Positions 44,802 to 54,011 of a DNA stretch of 64,000 nucleotides are shown piece by piece; the stretch's first letter is position 1; every line of letters starts with the position of its first letter. The stretch is taken from assembly GCF_010119545.1 (NCBI RefSeq), contig NZ_JAAEAA010000009.1:62001-126000 (forward strand), written 5' to 3'. The translations under genes were made by a program, and so were the position numbers. Under the pieces are notes generated by a model. That model was given only the letters and a program-made list of their open reading frames with translations, was not told the origin of the DNA and did no database searches. This stretch comes from Pontibacter fetidus (GTDB taxonomy: Bacteria; Bacteroidota; Bacteroidia; Cytophagales; Hymenobacteraceae).

Positions 44802-46265
44802 ATGGATGAGTTAAAAAGGCTTATTGATATATTGGAGCGTAAGGGGAAAGGTTCTGCCTCAGCTATACTTAATTACGCTGACCATACAAACCTTGAGACA
44901 CAGTTATATCAGTTAGCTAAGGATGATGAACTAAAAGAAGAGTCATTTTTTGTTGAGCAGTTATATAGTACGCCGGATAAAGCCGGGGCATATAAGATGC
45001 TCAAATCGAGGGTTAAGAGGAAACTGTATAACCAATTACTTTTCTTAGATACAGATAACCCAAAACTTGTAGACTTAATTGGAAGCATTAAACTTAAATG
45101 CCGGAAAATTTTATATCAGGCAGACAGCCTTAGACGGCTCGATGAATCTGTATTGTCAGAGCAGCAGCTCAAAAAAGCGTTAACAATTGCACAGGATGCC
45201 CAGCTTGTAGAACACGAGATTGATGGTTTAGAGCAGTTAAGAATCTTATTAGCAGAGAAAAAATTCAAAAGAAAAGAGTTTGATAAATGTACAGCTAGGC
45301 TAGATAAGCTTTATCAAATACAGGAAATAGAAAGGGCCTCAGATAAGATATATTACGACTTCCGGTTTAATATAAAGTTTGGAGTAGAGACAAACTATAA
45401 GTTAAAGCAAAAATTGTTAGGCTATGTGAACGAGCTTCAAAACTATTGGGAAGCCACTAATTCTAATATGGTCTTTAGAAGATATCACCAGCTAAAAATG
45501 TTTTATTATGAAATGGAAGGGGACTTTGATTCATATATTATTTACTTAAAAAATACATTTTTACTTTATAACTCCGGTAAAATACATCATTTATACTTTT
45601 CAGAAAATTTTAATAAGTATGTACTAGTCTTCGCTTATCTCAGAACTCAGAATTATATAGAGGGACTGAAGGAAGCTGAAGAGTTAAAATACAGAATAGA
45701 GAATGGCACGAATAATTGGTTTATGCACATGGAAAACTATTTCTATTTGGCAGTACATTCTAAAAATTATCATGAAGCAAATAGCATTCTTACAGAGGTA
45801 GTAACAAACAAATATTTTGCTGAGCTAAAGCATGTTGCCCAAGAGCGTTGGATACTATACTCCGGGTTTTTTAATTATTTAACGGGAGGCACAGTTAAAA
45901 TAAAGAATAATAAAAAATTAAAATACATACCCCAGGACAAGAAAGGATATAATGTATGGGCACTTATACTTGACTGTGTGCTGGCTTTAGATAAAAAGCA
46001 GGCTGACCTGATTGAACGTGAAATTGACCGTTTGCGCAAGTTTATACCCAGTTACCTGGTGGATAAAGAAGATGCCCGTACCAAGCTGTTCCTGAAGTTG
46101 CTGCAGGTAGCAGGCAGAGAGTATTCGGATGCTAAAGTTTGCAGGCGAAAAGGTGCCTACCTGTTCAATAAGCTGCAGAAAACACCAGTTCCCGGCATTG
46201 CTTACGCCGAAACCGAGATCGTACCTTACGAGCATTTATGGGAGCTTATACTTACAAAAATGTAA
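44802..46265 (+). CDS. AT-rich paralogue B, helical protein of unknown function
   Basis: A 487-residue soluble helical protein, nine bases after paralogue A and in the same direction. It keeps the shared blocks YKMLKSRVKRKLYN, NNWFMHMENYFYLAVHSKN, AQERW, KGYNVW, CRRKGAYLFNK and the C-terminal EIVPYEHLWELIL, while the first 50 residues differ from A. The tandem pair suggests a duplication whose N-termini diverged for different partners. No enzymatic motif is seen. Confidence 0.78.
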   Translation: MDELKRLIDILERKGKGSASAILNYADHTNLETQLYQLAKDDELKEESFFVEQLYSTPDKAGAYKMLKSRVKRKLYNQLLFLDTDNPKLVDLIGSIKLKCRKILYQADSLRRLDESVLSEQQLKKALTIAQDAQLVEHEIDGLEQLRILLAEKKFKRKEFDKCTARLDKLYQIQEIERASDKIYYDFRFNIKFGVETNYKLKQKLLGYVNELQNYWEATNSNMVFRRYHQLKMFYYEMEGDFDSYIIYLKNTFLLYNSGKIHHLYFSENFNKYVLVFAYLRTQNYIEGLKEAEELKYRIENGTNNWFMHMENYFYLAVHSKNYHEANSILTEVVTNKYFAELKHVAQERWILYSGFFNYLTGGTVKIKNNKKLKYIPQDKKGYNVWALILDCVLALDKKQADLIEREIDRLRKFIPSYLVDKEDARTKLFLKLLQVAGREYSDAKVCRRKGAYLFNKLQKTPVPGIAYAETEIVPYEHLWELILTKM

Positions 46266-46338
46266 AGCCAAAAGTAGCAAAACTATACTTTATAGTTACA
46301 AACAAGTAACATATAGTATATTTTTAATACCTTGATGC

Positions 46339-47667
46339 ATGCAAAAGAACAACCCTACAATAACCAACGCCTGGTGCTTTTACGACTGGGCAAATTCGGT
46401 TTACTCGCTGGTTATTACCTCCACTATATTCCCTATATACTATAGCGCTGTTGCTACTAACCCCGAAACCAAATCAACGATAGTTAACTTTCTGGGTTTT
46501 AACCTGGAAAGCTCGGTGTTGTTCTCGTATGCCGTTTCAGGGGCTTTTTTGATCATAGCCATCTTAAGCCCGTTCCTAACCTCCATTGCAGACTATAGTG
46601 GCCGTAAAAAGCTGTTTATGCAGTTGTTCTGCTACCTGGGTTCGCTATCGTGTGTGGGGCTATACTTTTTTACCCGCGATACCTTTACGTTTTCGGTCAT
46701 CTTGTTTGTGCTGGCCTCCATTGGGTTTAGCGGTAGTATTGTTTTCTATAATGCTTATTTGCCAGAGATTGCGACAGAAGACCAGTTTGACAAGTTAAGT
46801 GCCCGTGGTTTTTCGATGGGGTACATAGGCAGTGTGCTGCTGCTGATCTTTAACCTGGCCATGATTCTGAAGCCGGAGTGGTTCGGTATTGCTGCCGAAA
46901 ACAAAAGTCTGCCACCGCGTATCGCCTTCCTTACAACCGGCCTGTGGTGGTTTGGCTTTGCACAATACTCGTTCTACCATTTGCCAGGCAACGTGTATAA
47001 CCGAAAACCACAAGGCAGCTGGATACTGAATGGCTTTAAAGAACTGCAGAAGGTGCTAAACCAGGTAAAGCAACTACCCATGCTGAAACGTTTTCTGCTG
47101 GCTTTCTTTTTTTACAACATGGGTGTGCAGACGGTTATGTATGTGGCTACCATTTTCGGGATAGAGGAACTGCACCTGGAGGACAGCGCACTTATTTTAA
47201 CTATACTTATCATACAGTTGGTAGCCATAGCGGGGGCTTACGCATTTGCATTTCTGTCAGGTAGGTTTGGCAACATCCGGGCGCTTATAGTGGCCGTTGT
47301 TATCTGGATAGGCATTTGTGTGGGGGCATACTTTATCCGGGGCGAGCTGGACTTTTATGTGCTGGCAACTGTAGTGGGTACCGTGATGGGCGGCGTACAG
47401 TCCCTTTCCCGATCAACTTATTCTAAATTAATTCCGGCTACAACTATAGATCACGCTTCGTTTTTCAGTTTTTATGACGTTACTGAGAAAGTATCTATAG
47501 TTTTAGGAACGCTGGCTTATGGGTTGGTGGCACAACTTACCGGATCCATGCGCAACAGTATTCTGGCACTGATCATCTTTTTTGCTCTTGGTTTGATTTT
47601 GTTATCGATGGTGCGATGGAAGCGGGCTATAGCTGCGCAACAGGAGTTAAAAGCTAATGCAGTCTAG
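46339..47667 (+). CDS. MFS transporter of the UMF1/Atg22 family
   Basis: A 442-residue polytopic membrane protein with about twelve helices. The start (AWCFYDWANSVYSLVITSTIFPIYY) and SIADYSGRKK, PEIATEDQFDKLSARGFSMGYIGS and GGVQSLSRSTYSKLIP are hallmarks of the UMF1 branch of MFS, related to the yeast vacuolar effluxer Atg22. Substrate may be amino acids or nucleobases but is not determinable. Confidence 0.93.
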   Translation: MQKNNPTITNAWCFYDWANSVYSLVITSTIFPIYYSAVATNPETKSTIVNFLGFNLESSVLFSYAVSGAFLIIAILSPFLTSIADYSGRKKLFMQLFCYLGSLSCVGLYFFTRDTFTFSVILFVLASIGFSGSIVFYNAYLPEIATEDQFDKLSARGFSMGYIGSVLLLIFNLAMILKPEWFGIAAENKSLPPRIAFLTTGLWWFGFAQYSFYHLPGNVYNRKPQGSWILNGFKELQKVLNQVKQLPMLKRFLLAFFFYNMGVQTVMYVATIFGIEELHLEDSALILTILIIQLVAIAGAYAFAFLSGRFGNIRALIVAVVIWIGICVGAYFIRGELDFYVLATVVGTVMGGVQSLSRSTYSKLIPATTIDHASFFSFYDVTEKVSIVLGTLAYGLVAQLTGSMRNSILALIIFFALGLILLSMVRWKRAIAAQQELKANAV

Positions 47668-47698
47668 TAAACTATTGTTCGGAGATATCAACGCTTGC

Positions 47699-47853
47699 CC
47701 TAGCTCATCTCACGCGAGTGTGTGATACCAGCGTACGGTGGTCGCGTTAAATATAGTTTATAATTTTACTTTATACTGCTCAACTATAGCTGCGCAATGT
47801 GGCGTGTGGCGTGGCGCCACGGGTGACTCACACTTGCGGGACGCGGGAGAGAT
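47699..47853. repeat. Long-range inverted repeat
   Basis: TCACGCGAGTGTGTGA near 47710-47725 is roughly complementary to GACTCACACTTGCGGGACGC near 47824-47843, with a GTGGCGCCAC palindrome between. The arms could form a large stem. It lies in the spacer between the MFS gene and its terminator. I do not see another copy in this window. Confidence 0.5.
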
Positions 47854-47887
47854 CGAAAGAAACTATAGCTTATTTATAGTCTCTAAA

Positions 47888-47922
47888 AAAGAAAGCCGCT
47901 GCAAATTCTGCAGCGGCTTTTT
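47888..47922. terminator. Bidirectional terminator of the MFS and amidohydrolase genes
   Basis: AAAGCCGCTGCA pairs with TGCAGCGGCTTT around a 5-base loop with T runs on both strands, between convergent genes. Confidence 0.88.
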
Positions 47923-47940
47923 ATAGTTGATAGTTAATGC

Positions 47941-49605
47941 TTATTTTTTGTAAACCTGCTTGCCATCAACATAGGTGTAAAGTACCTGCAGGTTACGCAT
48001 TTTTTCCGGGGCAACTGTCATCAGATCATCTTCCAGTATCACAAAATCAGCGAACTTTCCGGTTTCTATACTTCCTTTTTCGTTCTCTTCAAAAGCTGCC
48101 TTAGCTGCCCAGATCGTCATGCCACGGAGCGCTTCTTCACGGGTAAGTGCGTTCTCCATCTGGAAACCGCCGCTTGGGTAATTTTTCGCATCCTGGCGGG
48201 CAACTGCCGCATGGAACGTATAAAGCGGGTTAATATGCTCTACCGGGAAGTCACTGCCCAGCGGTATCCAGCCGTTTTGTTGCAATAGTTCCTTAAAAGG
48301 ATAAGCATGTTTTAAACGCTCTTTGCCCAATCTGTCGCCGGCCCAGTACATATCCGACGTAGCATGCGTTGGCTGCACCGATGGTACAATGCTATACTTG
48401 CCATACTTTGCCATGTCTTCCGGGTTCACAATCTGGGAGTGTTCTATTCGCCAGCGTTTGTCATTTTTGCCACCCAACACTTCGCCATAAATATCCAGTA
48501 ATAAACGGTTCGTAGAGTCGCCGATGGCATGCGTGTTCATCTGGAAATCAGACTTCGCTAACGTTGCAGCTATGTTTCTGAATTCCGCCTCAGTAGATAA
48601 CAGGAAACCATAATGGCCAGCTTTGTCGTGATAAGGTTTGATCAGGGCAGCTCCACGAGAGCCCAGGGCACCATCGCCATAGATCTTAAACGAGCGGACA
48701 TTTAGTCTGTCAGTTTTATAGATACCGTTTTTCAGGTAGTAATCCAGGTTTGGTTTGGTTGGGTTCAGCATCACGTACACGCGCATCTGTAGGTCGCCAC
48801 TTTTGTGCATGGCGTCCATCAGGTCGGCAGTGCTTTTGTCCAAGCCCGCATCAGCCAACGACGTTAAGCCAACTGCAAAGCAATTTTCCTGCGCATTTTT
48901 CAGTGCCTGGCGTTGTTCTTCTTCAGTCGCTTCCGGAATTTTAGCCGATACCAGGTCTATGGCATTATCAACCAGGATGCCGGTCATCTTGCCGTTTTTT
49001 ACCTCTACCAGGCCGCCTACCATTTTAGTAGTTGGTTTTATACCTGCCAAATCCAGCGCTTTTTGGTTAACGATAGCTGCGTGGCCATCTACACGGGTAA
49101 GTATAATAGGCGTGTTCGGGAAAAGGACGTCCAGGGTATCCTTCGTCGGGAATTCCTTAACTGCCCAGTCGTTCTGGTCCCAGCCGCGGCCGGTTATCCA
49201 TTCAGTGTCCGGGTACTTTTCGCGCTGTTCAGTTACCTTCTGCACCACTTCCTTAAACGACTCCGTACCTACCAGGTCAGCTGACTGTAGCGATAAGCCA
49301 TAACGATAGAAGTGGGAGTGGGCATCGTTAAAGCCCGGGTAAATAGCTTTACCCTGCGCATCCAATTCTTCAGTGGCTTTATACTTGCTCCTGATTTCCT
49401 CTGATGTTCCTACGGCCAGTATTTTTCCATCTTTTACAGCAAAAGCTTCCGCTTTGTCAAACGTATCGTTTACTGTATAAACCGTACCATTATAAACAAT
49501 TAGGTCGGCTGTTTCAGATTGGGTTTTGGTATTGGTGCAGCTGCCAAGCAGGGTGGAGCCTAGCAGAATAGCTGCAGCAAATGAGCGTAGTGTGTTTTTC
49601 ATCAA
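47941..49605 (-). CDS. Amidohydrolase-family lipoprotein (YtcJ-like)
   Basis: A 554-residue exported metal-dependent hydrolase with a lipoprotein signal (LLGSC, Cys23). Motifs: PGFNDAHSHF (metal histidines), DGHAAIVNQKAL, THAIGDSTN, RIEHSQIV and GSDFPVEHINPLYTF, typical of the amidohydrolase-3 group. The substrate is unknown; homologues hydrolyse N-acyl or formamide bonds. Seven bases after amn in the same direction, so probably cotranscribed. Confidence 0.9.
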   Translation of the reverse strand: MMKNTLRSFAAAILLGSTLLGSCTNTKTQSETADLIVYNGTVYTVNDTFDKAEAFAVKDGKILAVGTSEEIRSKYKATEELDAQGKAIYPGFNDAHSHFYRYGLSLQSADLVGTESFKEVVQKVTEQREKYPDTEWITGRGWDQNDWAVKEFPTKDTLDVLFPNTPIILTRVDGHAAIVNQKALDLAGIKPTTKMVGGLVEVKNGKMTGILVDNAIDLVSAKIPEATEEEQRQALKNAQENCFAVGLTSLADAGLDKSTADLMDAMHKSGDLQMRVYVMLNPTKPNLDYYLKNGIYKTDRLNVRSFKIYGDGALGSRGAALIKPYHDKAGHYGFLLSTEAEFRNIAATLAKSDFQMNTHAIGDSTNRLLLDIYGEVLGGKNDKRWRIEHSQIVNPEDMAKYGKYSIVPSVQPTHATSDMYWAGDRLGKERLKHAYPFKELLQQNGWIPLGSDFPVEHINPLYTFHAAVARQDAKNYPSGGFQMENALTREEALRGMTIWAAKAAFEENEKGSIETGKFADFVILEDDLMTVAPEKMRNLQVLYTYVDGKQVYKK

Positions 49606-49612
49606 CTATAGT

Positions 49613-50386
49613 TTACTCGAAACGCATGTGTTTAACAGACTCCCCGGAATTTTGTAACTCTATCAGAGAATCTATACCTATACTCAGGTGTTTTTCGACA
49701 TAAGAAGAGGTTACCAGTTTATCGCTGGCAGATGTTTTCACACCATCCGGTGTCATCGGGTTATCAGAAACCAGTAGCAAGGCTCCGTGCGGAATCTCGT
49801 TAACGAAACCAACTGTAAAAATGGTAGCCGTTTCCATATCGATGCCCATGGCGCGTATCTGGCGCAGGTAATCTTTAAAATCTTCGTCGTGCTCCCAAAC
49901 GCGGCGGTTAGTTGTATAAACAGTACCAGTCCAGTAATCCAGTTCATGCTTTTTGATCATAGAAGATACGGCACGCTGCAATCGGAACGAAGGAAGTGCC
50001 GGAATTTCAGGTGGTAAATAGTCGTCTGAGGTACCTTCGCCGCGGATGGCTGCAATCGGAAGTATAAGGTCTCCGAGTTGGGTTTTTCTTTTCAGGCCAC
50101 CGCACTTGCCTAAAAACAGCGCCGCTTTAGGTTTGATAGCTGATAACAGGTCCATGACAGTGGCTGCCATAGCACTACCCATACCAAAGTTTATAATGGT
50201 GATGTTATTGGCTGTAGCAGTTTGCATCGGCTTGTCCAGGCCGTTTATTTCCACTTCAAAGCGGTCAGCAAACATGCGTACATAGTTTATAAAATTTGTA
50301 AGCAGGATATATTCCCCAAACTCATTTAACGGCACTCCGGTGTAGCGGGGAAGCCAGTCGTTTACGATCTCTTCTTTCGTCTTCAT
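49613..50386 (-). CDS. amn: AMP nucleosidase
   Basis: Cleaves AMP to adenine and ribose 5-phosphate in purine turnover. The 257-residue protein is the shorter Bacteroidetes form with only the nucleoside-phosphorylase-like catalytic domain: GMGSAMAATVMDLL, LGKCGGLKRKTQLGD, AMGIDMETATIFTVGF and SDNPMTPDGVKT. It lacks the extra N-terminal domain of the E. coli enzyme. Confidence 0.9.
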   Translation of the reverse strand: MKTKEEIVNDWLPRYTGVPLNEFGEYILLTNFINYVRMFADRFEVEINGLDKPMQTATANNITIINFGMGSAMAATVMDLLSAIKPKAALFLGKCGGLKRKTQLGDLILPIAAIRGEGTSDDYLPPEIPALPSFRLQRAVSSMIKKHELDYWTGTVYTTNRRVWEHDEDFKDYLRQIRAMGIDMETATIFTVGFVNEIPHGALLLVSDNPMTPDGVKTSASDKLVTSSYVEKHLSIGIDSLIELQNSGESVKHMRFE

Positions 50387-50475
50387 AATTTAAATATACT
50401 CAATTAGATATAAAAAATCCGCCTTGGCAGCTGGTGCTACGGGGGCGGAGCGTCAGAAAATGGCTAACTTGCAGC

Positions 50476-50925
50476 ATGGATGCTCTTAATCTGCCACCAT
50501 TCGAACACAAAATTACTAAATCCGGGGATAATTATCTTATTTTTGATATACTCCGCCGGAAGAATATAGTTCTAACCCCTGAAGAATGGGTACGGCAACA
50601 TTTCCTGCATTACCTTATAAACGAGCTGGGTTATCCTAAAAGCCTCATCAGTATAGAACGCGGCACCAACTATAACAAACTCCAGAAACGCACCGACCTG
50701 TGTGTGTATGATAATAGCGGCAACCCTCTTTTGTTGGTTGAATGTAAAGCTGCTTATGTGCCTGTTACGCAGGATGTGGTAAAACAGGTATCGGTCTATA
50801 ATCAAACTATAAAGGCTAAGTTTATAGTTATTACAAATGGTTTAGACCATTACTGCTGGCAGGTAGATTTTGAAACAAGACAGTTTCAGCCGTTGCAGGA
50901 AATTCCAGTTTATAATCAGTTATAG
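50476..50925 (+). CDS. Orphan HsdR N-terminal-like nuclease domain protein
   Basis: A 149-residue protein made only of a type I restriction HsdR N-terminal domain. PD-(D/E)XK-type residues are visible: RTDLCVY (Asp) and LLVECKA (Glu-Cys-Lys). No helicase, methylase or specificity genes follow, so it is not a normal restriction system. Such solitary copies are common in Bacteroidetes and their role is unknown. ATG chosen 42 bases inside the longest frame because the extra residues are atypical. Confidence 0.82.
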   Translation: MDALNLPPFEHKITKSGDNYLIFDILRRKNIVLTPEEWVRQHFLHYLINELGYPKSLISIERGTNYNKLQKRTDLCVYDNSGNPLLLVECKAAYVPVTQDVVKQVSVYNQTIKAKFIVITNGLDHYCWQVDFETRQFQPLQEIPVYNQL

Positions 50926-50934
50926 TTGGTCTTT

Positions 50935-51545
50935 GTCATTTCGAACAAAGTCGAGAAATCTTAATTTTCCTATAGATAGAGGTTATAGTTCTTACTTTGT
51001 CATTCCGAGCATAGCCGAGTAATCTTATATGTCCTATAGTTAACTCTAGTAGCGACCGGCACCAAGCTATCCTTCTATAGTTACAACCAATCCTGGGAGC
51101 TCTACTTGCCTATAGTTCTATAGTTAGCTTTGGTTCCCTCACGGCCGGGAGGCCCCGTCTTTGGGCATCGCGCTGCTTTCGCTTCCATTGCTCGTACCTC
51201 GCAATGCCTGGCGGCACCGGAACCTCTCGAGGCGCTCAACCCAAAGACTGCGATCTTTCTACTATTGACCTCTATCTATATTTGTACTTCTAAGCTTCGA
51301 CTTTTATCATGGCTATAGTTTCGTAGGGACAGGTCGCGACCTGTCCGCCTCTTGGACAGCAACTATAGAATTATACTTTCAACTATAGCTAAAGCAGACA
51401 CTCCCTCTCCTGTTAGGAGAGGGCCGGGGTGAGGTAAATTAGCACCTATGAAACTATAAACCCAACTATAGCCAAGACAGAAAATTCCCCTCTCGGGAGG
51501 GGTAGGGGTGGGTTAACCGTAAACTATAGCCTGGACGCTAACAGA
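50935..51545 (-). repeat. Composite intergenic repeat, copy 4 (inverted)
   Basis: Modules appear in reverse order and orientation relative to copies 1-3: GTCATTTCGAAC and GTCATTCCGAGC end modules (50936-51025), then module c from GGTTCCCTCACGGCCGGGAG to GGCGCTCAACCCAAAGAC (51131-51248), the GGACAGGTCGCGACCTGTCC palindrome (51329-51348), a CTCTCCTGTTAGGAGAG stem (51404-51424) and a CCCCTCTCGGGAGGGGTAGG block. It fills a 766-base gap between convergent genes. A frame across module c is interrupted by TAG here. Confidence 0.85.
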
Positions 51546-51635
51546 AGCTGCGCACACTTTAAGGTCGTGAGGGCACGGGTTTTCTTTAAAAATCCTGTTT
51601 ATCCAAATTAATCCTGCAGATCCTGATTCAGATAA

Positions 51636-51672
51636 ACAAAAAGGCCTTCCAGATTTATTCCGGAAGGCCTTT
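51636..51672 (-). terminator. Terminator of ald
   Basis: AAAGGCCTTCC pairs with GGAAGGCCTTT around an 11-base loop; the minus strand ends TTTTTGTTT just after the ald stop. Confidence 0.88.
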
Positions 51673-51691
51673 AACTATAGTTCTGTTATAC

Positions 51692-52804
51692 TTATAGTAC
51701 AGCAGCTACTTCAGTATACTCTAAGCCGAAAGCTTCAGCAACACCTGGGTACACAACCTTACCATTTACTACATTCAGACCTTTCTTCAGCTCAGTGTTA
51801 TCAGCGCAAGCCTGCTTCCAGCCTTTGTTAGCAAGTTGTACAGCGTAAGGTAGGGTAGCGTTTGTAAGCGCCTGTGTAGACGTGAACGGAACAGCACCTG
51901 GCATGTTAGCCACGCAATAATGAACCACATCATCAATAATAAAAGTAGGGTTCTCGTGTGTCGTTGGCTTACAAGTCTCGATGCAACCGCCCTGGTCAAC
52001 TGCAACATCAACCAATACAGTGCCTGGCTTCATAGTTTTCAGCATGTCGCGCGTGATCAGGTTTGGAGCCTTAGCACCAGGTATCAATACCGCACCAATG
52101 ATCAGGTCATGTGTCTGCACAAGCTCACGGATCGTGTATTCATTTGACATCTGCGTTTTAACGTTGGCAGGAAGAACATCGTCCAGGTAACGCAGACGTG
52201 CAAGGTTAGTATCAAGTATAGTTACATCAGCACCCATACCGGCAGCCATTTTAGCAGCGTTCGTACCAACCACACCACCACCAAGTATCAACACTTTAGC
52301 AGGACGCACACCTGGTACGCCTCCTAATAGTATACCACGGCCTTTCAATGGTTTCTCCAGGTATTTAGCACCTTCCTGTATCGACATACGGCCGGCAACT
52401 TCTGACATTGGCACCAATAGAGGCAGGCTTCTGTCAGGGCGTTCTACTGTTTCGTAAGCAAGGCAAACAGCCTTACGCGCGATCATAGCGTGTGTAAGCG
52501 GCTCGTAAGATGCAAAGTGGAAGTACGTGAACAGCAACTGATCTTCTTTGATCAGGTTGTATTCAGACTCGATAGGCTCTTTTACTTTGATGATCATCTC
52601 AGCAATAGCATATACTTCTTCTATAGTTGGAAGTATAGTTGCGCCAGCTTTTGTATAATCTTCGTCAGCAAAACCGCTGCCTTCGCCGGCAGTAGCCTGT
52701 ACGTATACGGTGTGGCCGTTACGTACCAGTTCGTTAACACCTGCAGGCGTTGCACCTACGCGGTTTTCATTATTCTTGATCTCCTTTGGAACACCAATAA
52801 TCAT
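51692..52804 (-). CDS. ald: Alanine dehydrogenase
   Basis: NAD-dependent oxidative deamination of L-alanine to pyruvate, or the reverse. The 370 residues show [20 protein letters not shown], the catalytic Lys in VKEPIESEY, His in [11 protein letters not shown], the Rossmann motif [18 protein letters not shown] and Asp in [10 protein letters not shown]. Length is normal. Single-gene unit with promoter and terminator. Confidence 0.96.
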   Translation of the reverse strand: MIIGVPKEIKNNENRVGATPAGVNELVRNGHTVYVQATAGEGSGFADEDYTKAGATILPTIEEVYAIAEMIIKVKEPIESEYNLIKEDQLLFTYFHFASYEPLTHAMIARKAVCLAYETVERPDRSLPLLVPMSEVAGRMSIQEGAKYLEKPLKGRGILLGGVPGVRPAKVLILGGGVVGTNAAKMAAGMGADVTILDTNLARLRYLDDVLPANVKTQMSNEYTIRELVQTHDLIIGAVLIPGAKAPNLITRDMLKTMKPGTVLVDVAVDQGGCIETCKPTTHENPTFIIDDVVHYCVANMPGAVPFTSTQALTNATLPYAVQLANKGWKQACADNTELKKGLNVVNGKVVYPGVAEAFGLEYTEVAAVL

Positions 52805-52856
52805 GTCGGTCTATGTTAAGTTTTTGATAAGCTTTAGTATGCTGTTTTTAGCTGCG

Positions 52857-52864
52857 CAAATATA
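52857..52864 (-). promoter_or_regulatory. -7 promoter element of ald
   Basis: The minus strand reads TATATTTG, exact TAnnTTTG, 53 bases before the ald start codon. Confidence 0.55.
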
Positions 52865-52975
52865 CCATTAACTTCAGGTAATAAAAACAACAATTACACA
52901 TAGAAAGACACCGCCGTAGAAAGCCGGAAAATTGCACCGGCAACTATAGCCGAAACGAAAACAGAAAGGTATAAA

Positions 52976-53006
52976 ATGAAAAAAGGCAGCGATAAAATCA
53001 CTGCCG
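52976..53006 (-). terminator. Terminator of the DUF1573 gene
   Basis: GGCAG.GAT pairs with ATC.CTGCC with one mismatch, and the minus strand continues TTTTTTC, about 60 bases after the stop codon. Confidence 0.75.
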
Positions 53007-53065
53007 TTAGTACAAAATAAAACTATGAAAAAAACTATCTGAAAGTTCCGGCTGTTCGCCTTCCC

Positions 53066-53815
53066 TTACATATTTCTATTAGCCAGGCCCTCTACTACAT
53101 TTGCTTTTAATGTTAGCCTGAGGTTTGGCATTACTATATCGTTTGATAAAACGGTTACTTGCTCGATTTGCTCCTGTAACACAACAGGAATGTATCTAAG
53201 TTCCAAAACTGCTTGCTCTCCCGCTTTTATCGCAGGCTTCGATACTCTGTAGCTCACGCAGTTGCATTTGCTTTGTACTCCCTGCACTACCAGGTCCTGC
53301 TGACCTGTGTTTTTTATTATGAATTTGGCTACCGCTTTTTGTCCTTTTTCAAGTTTTCCAAAGTTGTAGTTTGTGCTCCCAACTGCCAAACGCGGCGACA
53401 TTAATTTTTGTTCCTGCGTATAACTGGTTTTCAAATCTTTTGGGCCAACATTACCTTTTATGTAGATAATCGTGTTTGGCGTTTTCGCATTTGATGTAAC
53501 CGAAATAGACTTATGGAACGGTCCTGGTCGGCCAGCACTGTTATAAACGGCTTTTATAACACCTGTTTTTCCGGGCAATATCGGCGTTTTGGTCCAGTCA
53601 GGGGAGGTACACCCACAAGATGGCTGCACATTAGCAATAACCACCGGCTGATCTCCCACGTTCTTAACCTTAAATTCAAAAGTTGCCTGCGTTCCCTCAG
53701 CTATCGTACCAAAATCATGTGTTACCTTTTCAAAGGTAAGCTCTCCCTGGGCATTGGCTCCGAAACTAACCAGCAATAAGGTTAGCAACGCAATAATGTA
53801 TATGTTTTTTCTCAT
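53066..53815 (-). CDS. DUF1573 repeat protein, exported
   Basis: A 249-residue protein with a signal peptide (MRKNIYIIALLTLLLVSFGANAQ) and two Ig-like DUF1573 (ASH/HYDIN-type) domains: residues about 25-125 (VTHDFGTIAEGTQATFEFKVKN, VQPSCGCTSPDW) and 145-245 (YNFGKLEKGQKAVAKFIIKNTG, SKCNCVSY). Each has the family CxC cysteine pair. Periplasmic or surface role, unknown in detail. ATG chosen to open the signal peptide. Confidence 0.92.
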   Translation of the reverse strand: MRKNIYIIALLTLLLVSFGANAQGELTFEKVTHDFGTIAEGTQATFEFKVKNVGDQPVVIANVQPSCGCTSPDWTKTPILPGKTGVIKAVYNSAGRPGPFHKSISVTSNAKTPNTIIYIKGNVGPKDLKTSYTQEQKLMSPRLAVGSTNYNFGKLEKGQKAVAKFIIKNTGQQDLVVQGVQSKCNCVSYRVSKPAIKAGEQAVLELRYIPVVLQEQIEQVTVLSNDIVMPNLRLTLKANVVEGLANRNM

Positions 53816-53875
53816 TTCAAAAAAATTGAGAAGCAAATTAACGTAAATAGTGTCTGATTATTTTTCAGAGCAAAA

Positions 53876-53883
53876 CAAAGATA
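53876..53883 (-). promoter_or_regulatory. -7 promoter element of the DUF1573 gene
   Basis: The minus strand reads TATCTTTG, exact TAnnTTTG, 61 bases before the start codon. Confidence 0.55.
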
Positions 53884-53943
53884 GCAAATCTTTTACAAAA
53901 CGGGTTCCAATAGCGTGCCAAATTTAGTGAAGGAAGGGCTTAG

Positions 53944-53975
53944 TTTGAAGTTTAGGCTAATGTTCTGTACTTTTG
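53944..53975 (+). promoter_or_regulatory. Promoter of the E1 fusion gene
   Basis: TTTG at 53944-53947 and TACTTTTG at 53968-53975 match the -33/-7 elements with 20 bases between; the start codon is 37 bases downstream. Confidence 0.65.
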
Positions 53976-54011
53976 AATGAAATTATACCACAAGTATATA
54001 CCTGATATAAC

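Noticed and set aside
48755..49303. 182-codon open frame antisense to the amidohydrolase gene
   Set aside because: Antisense shadow of a gene with clear motifs.
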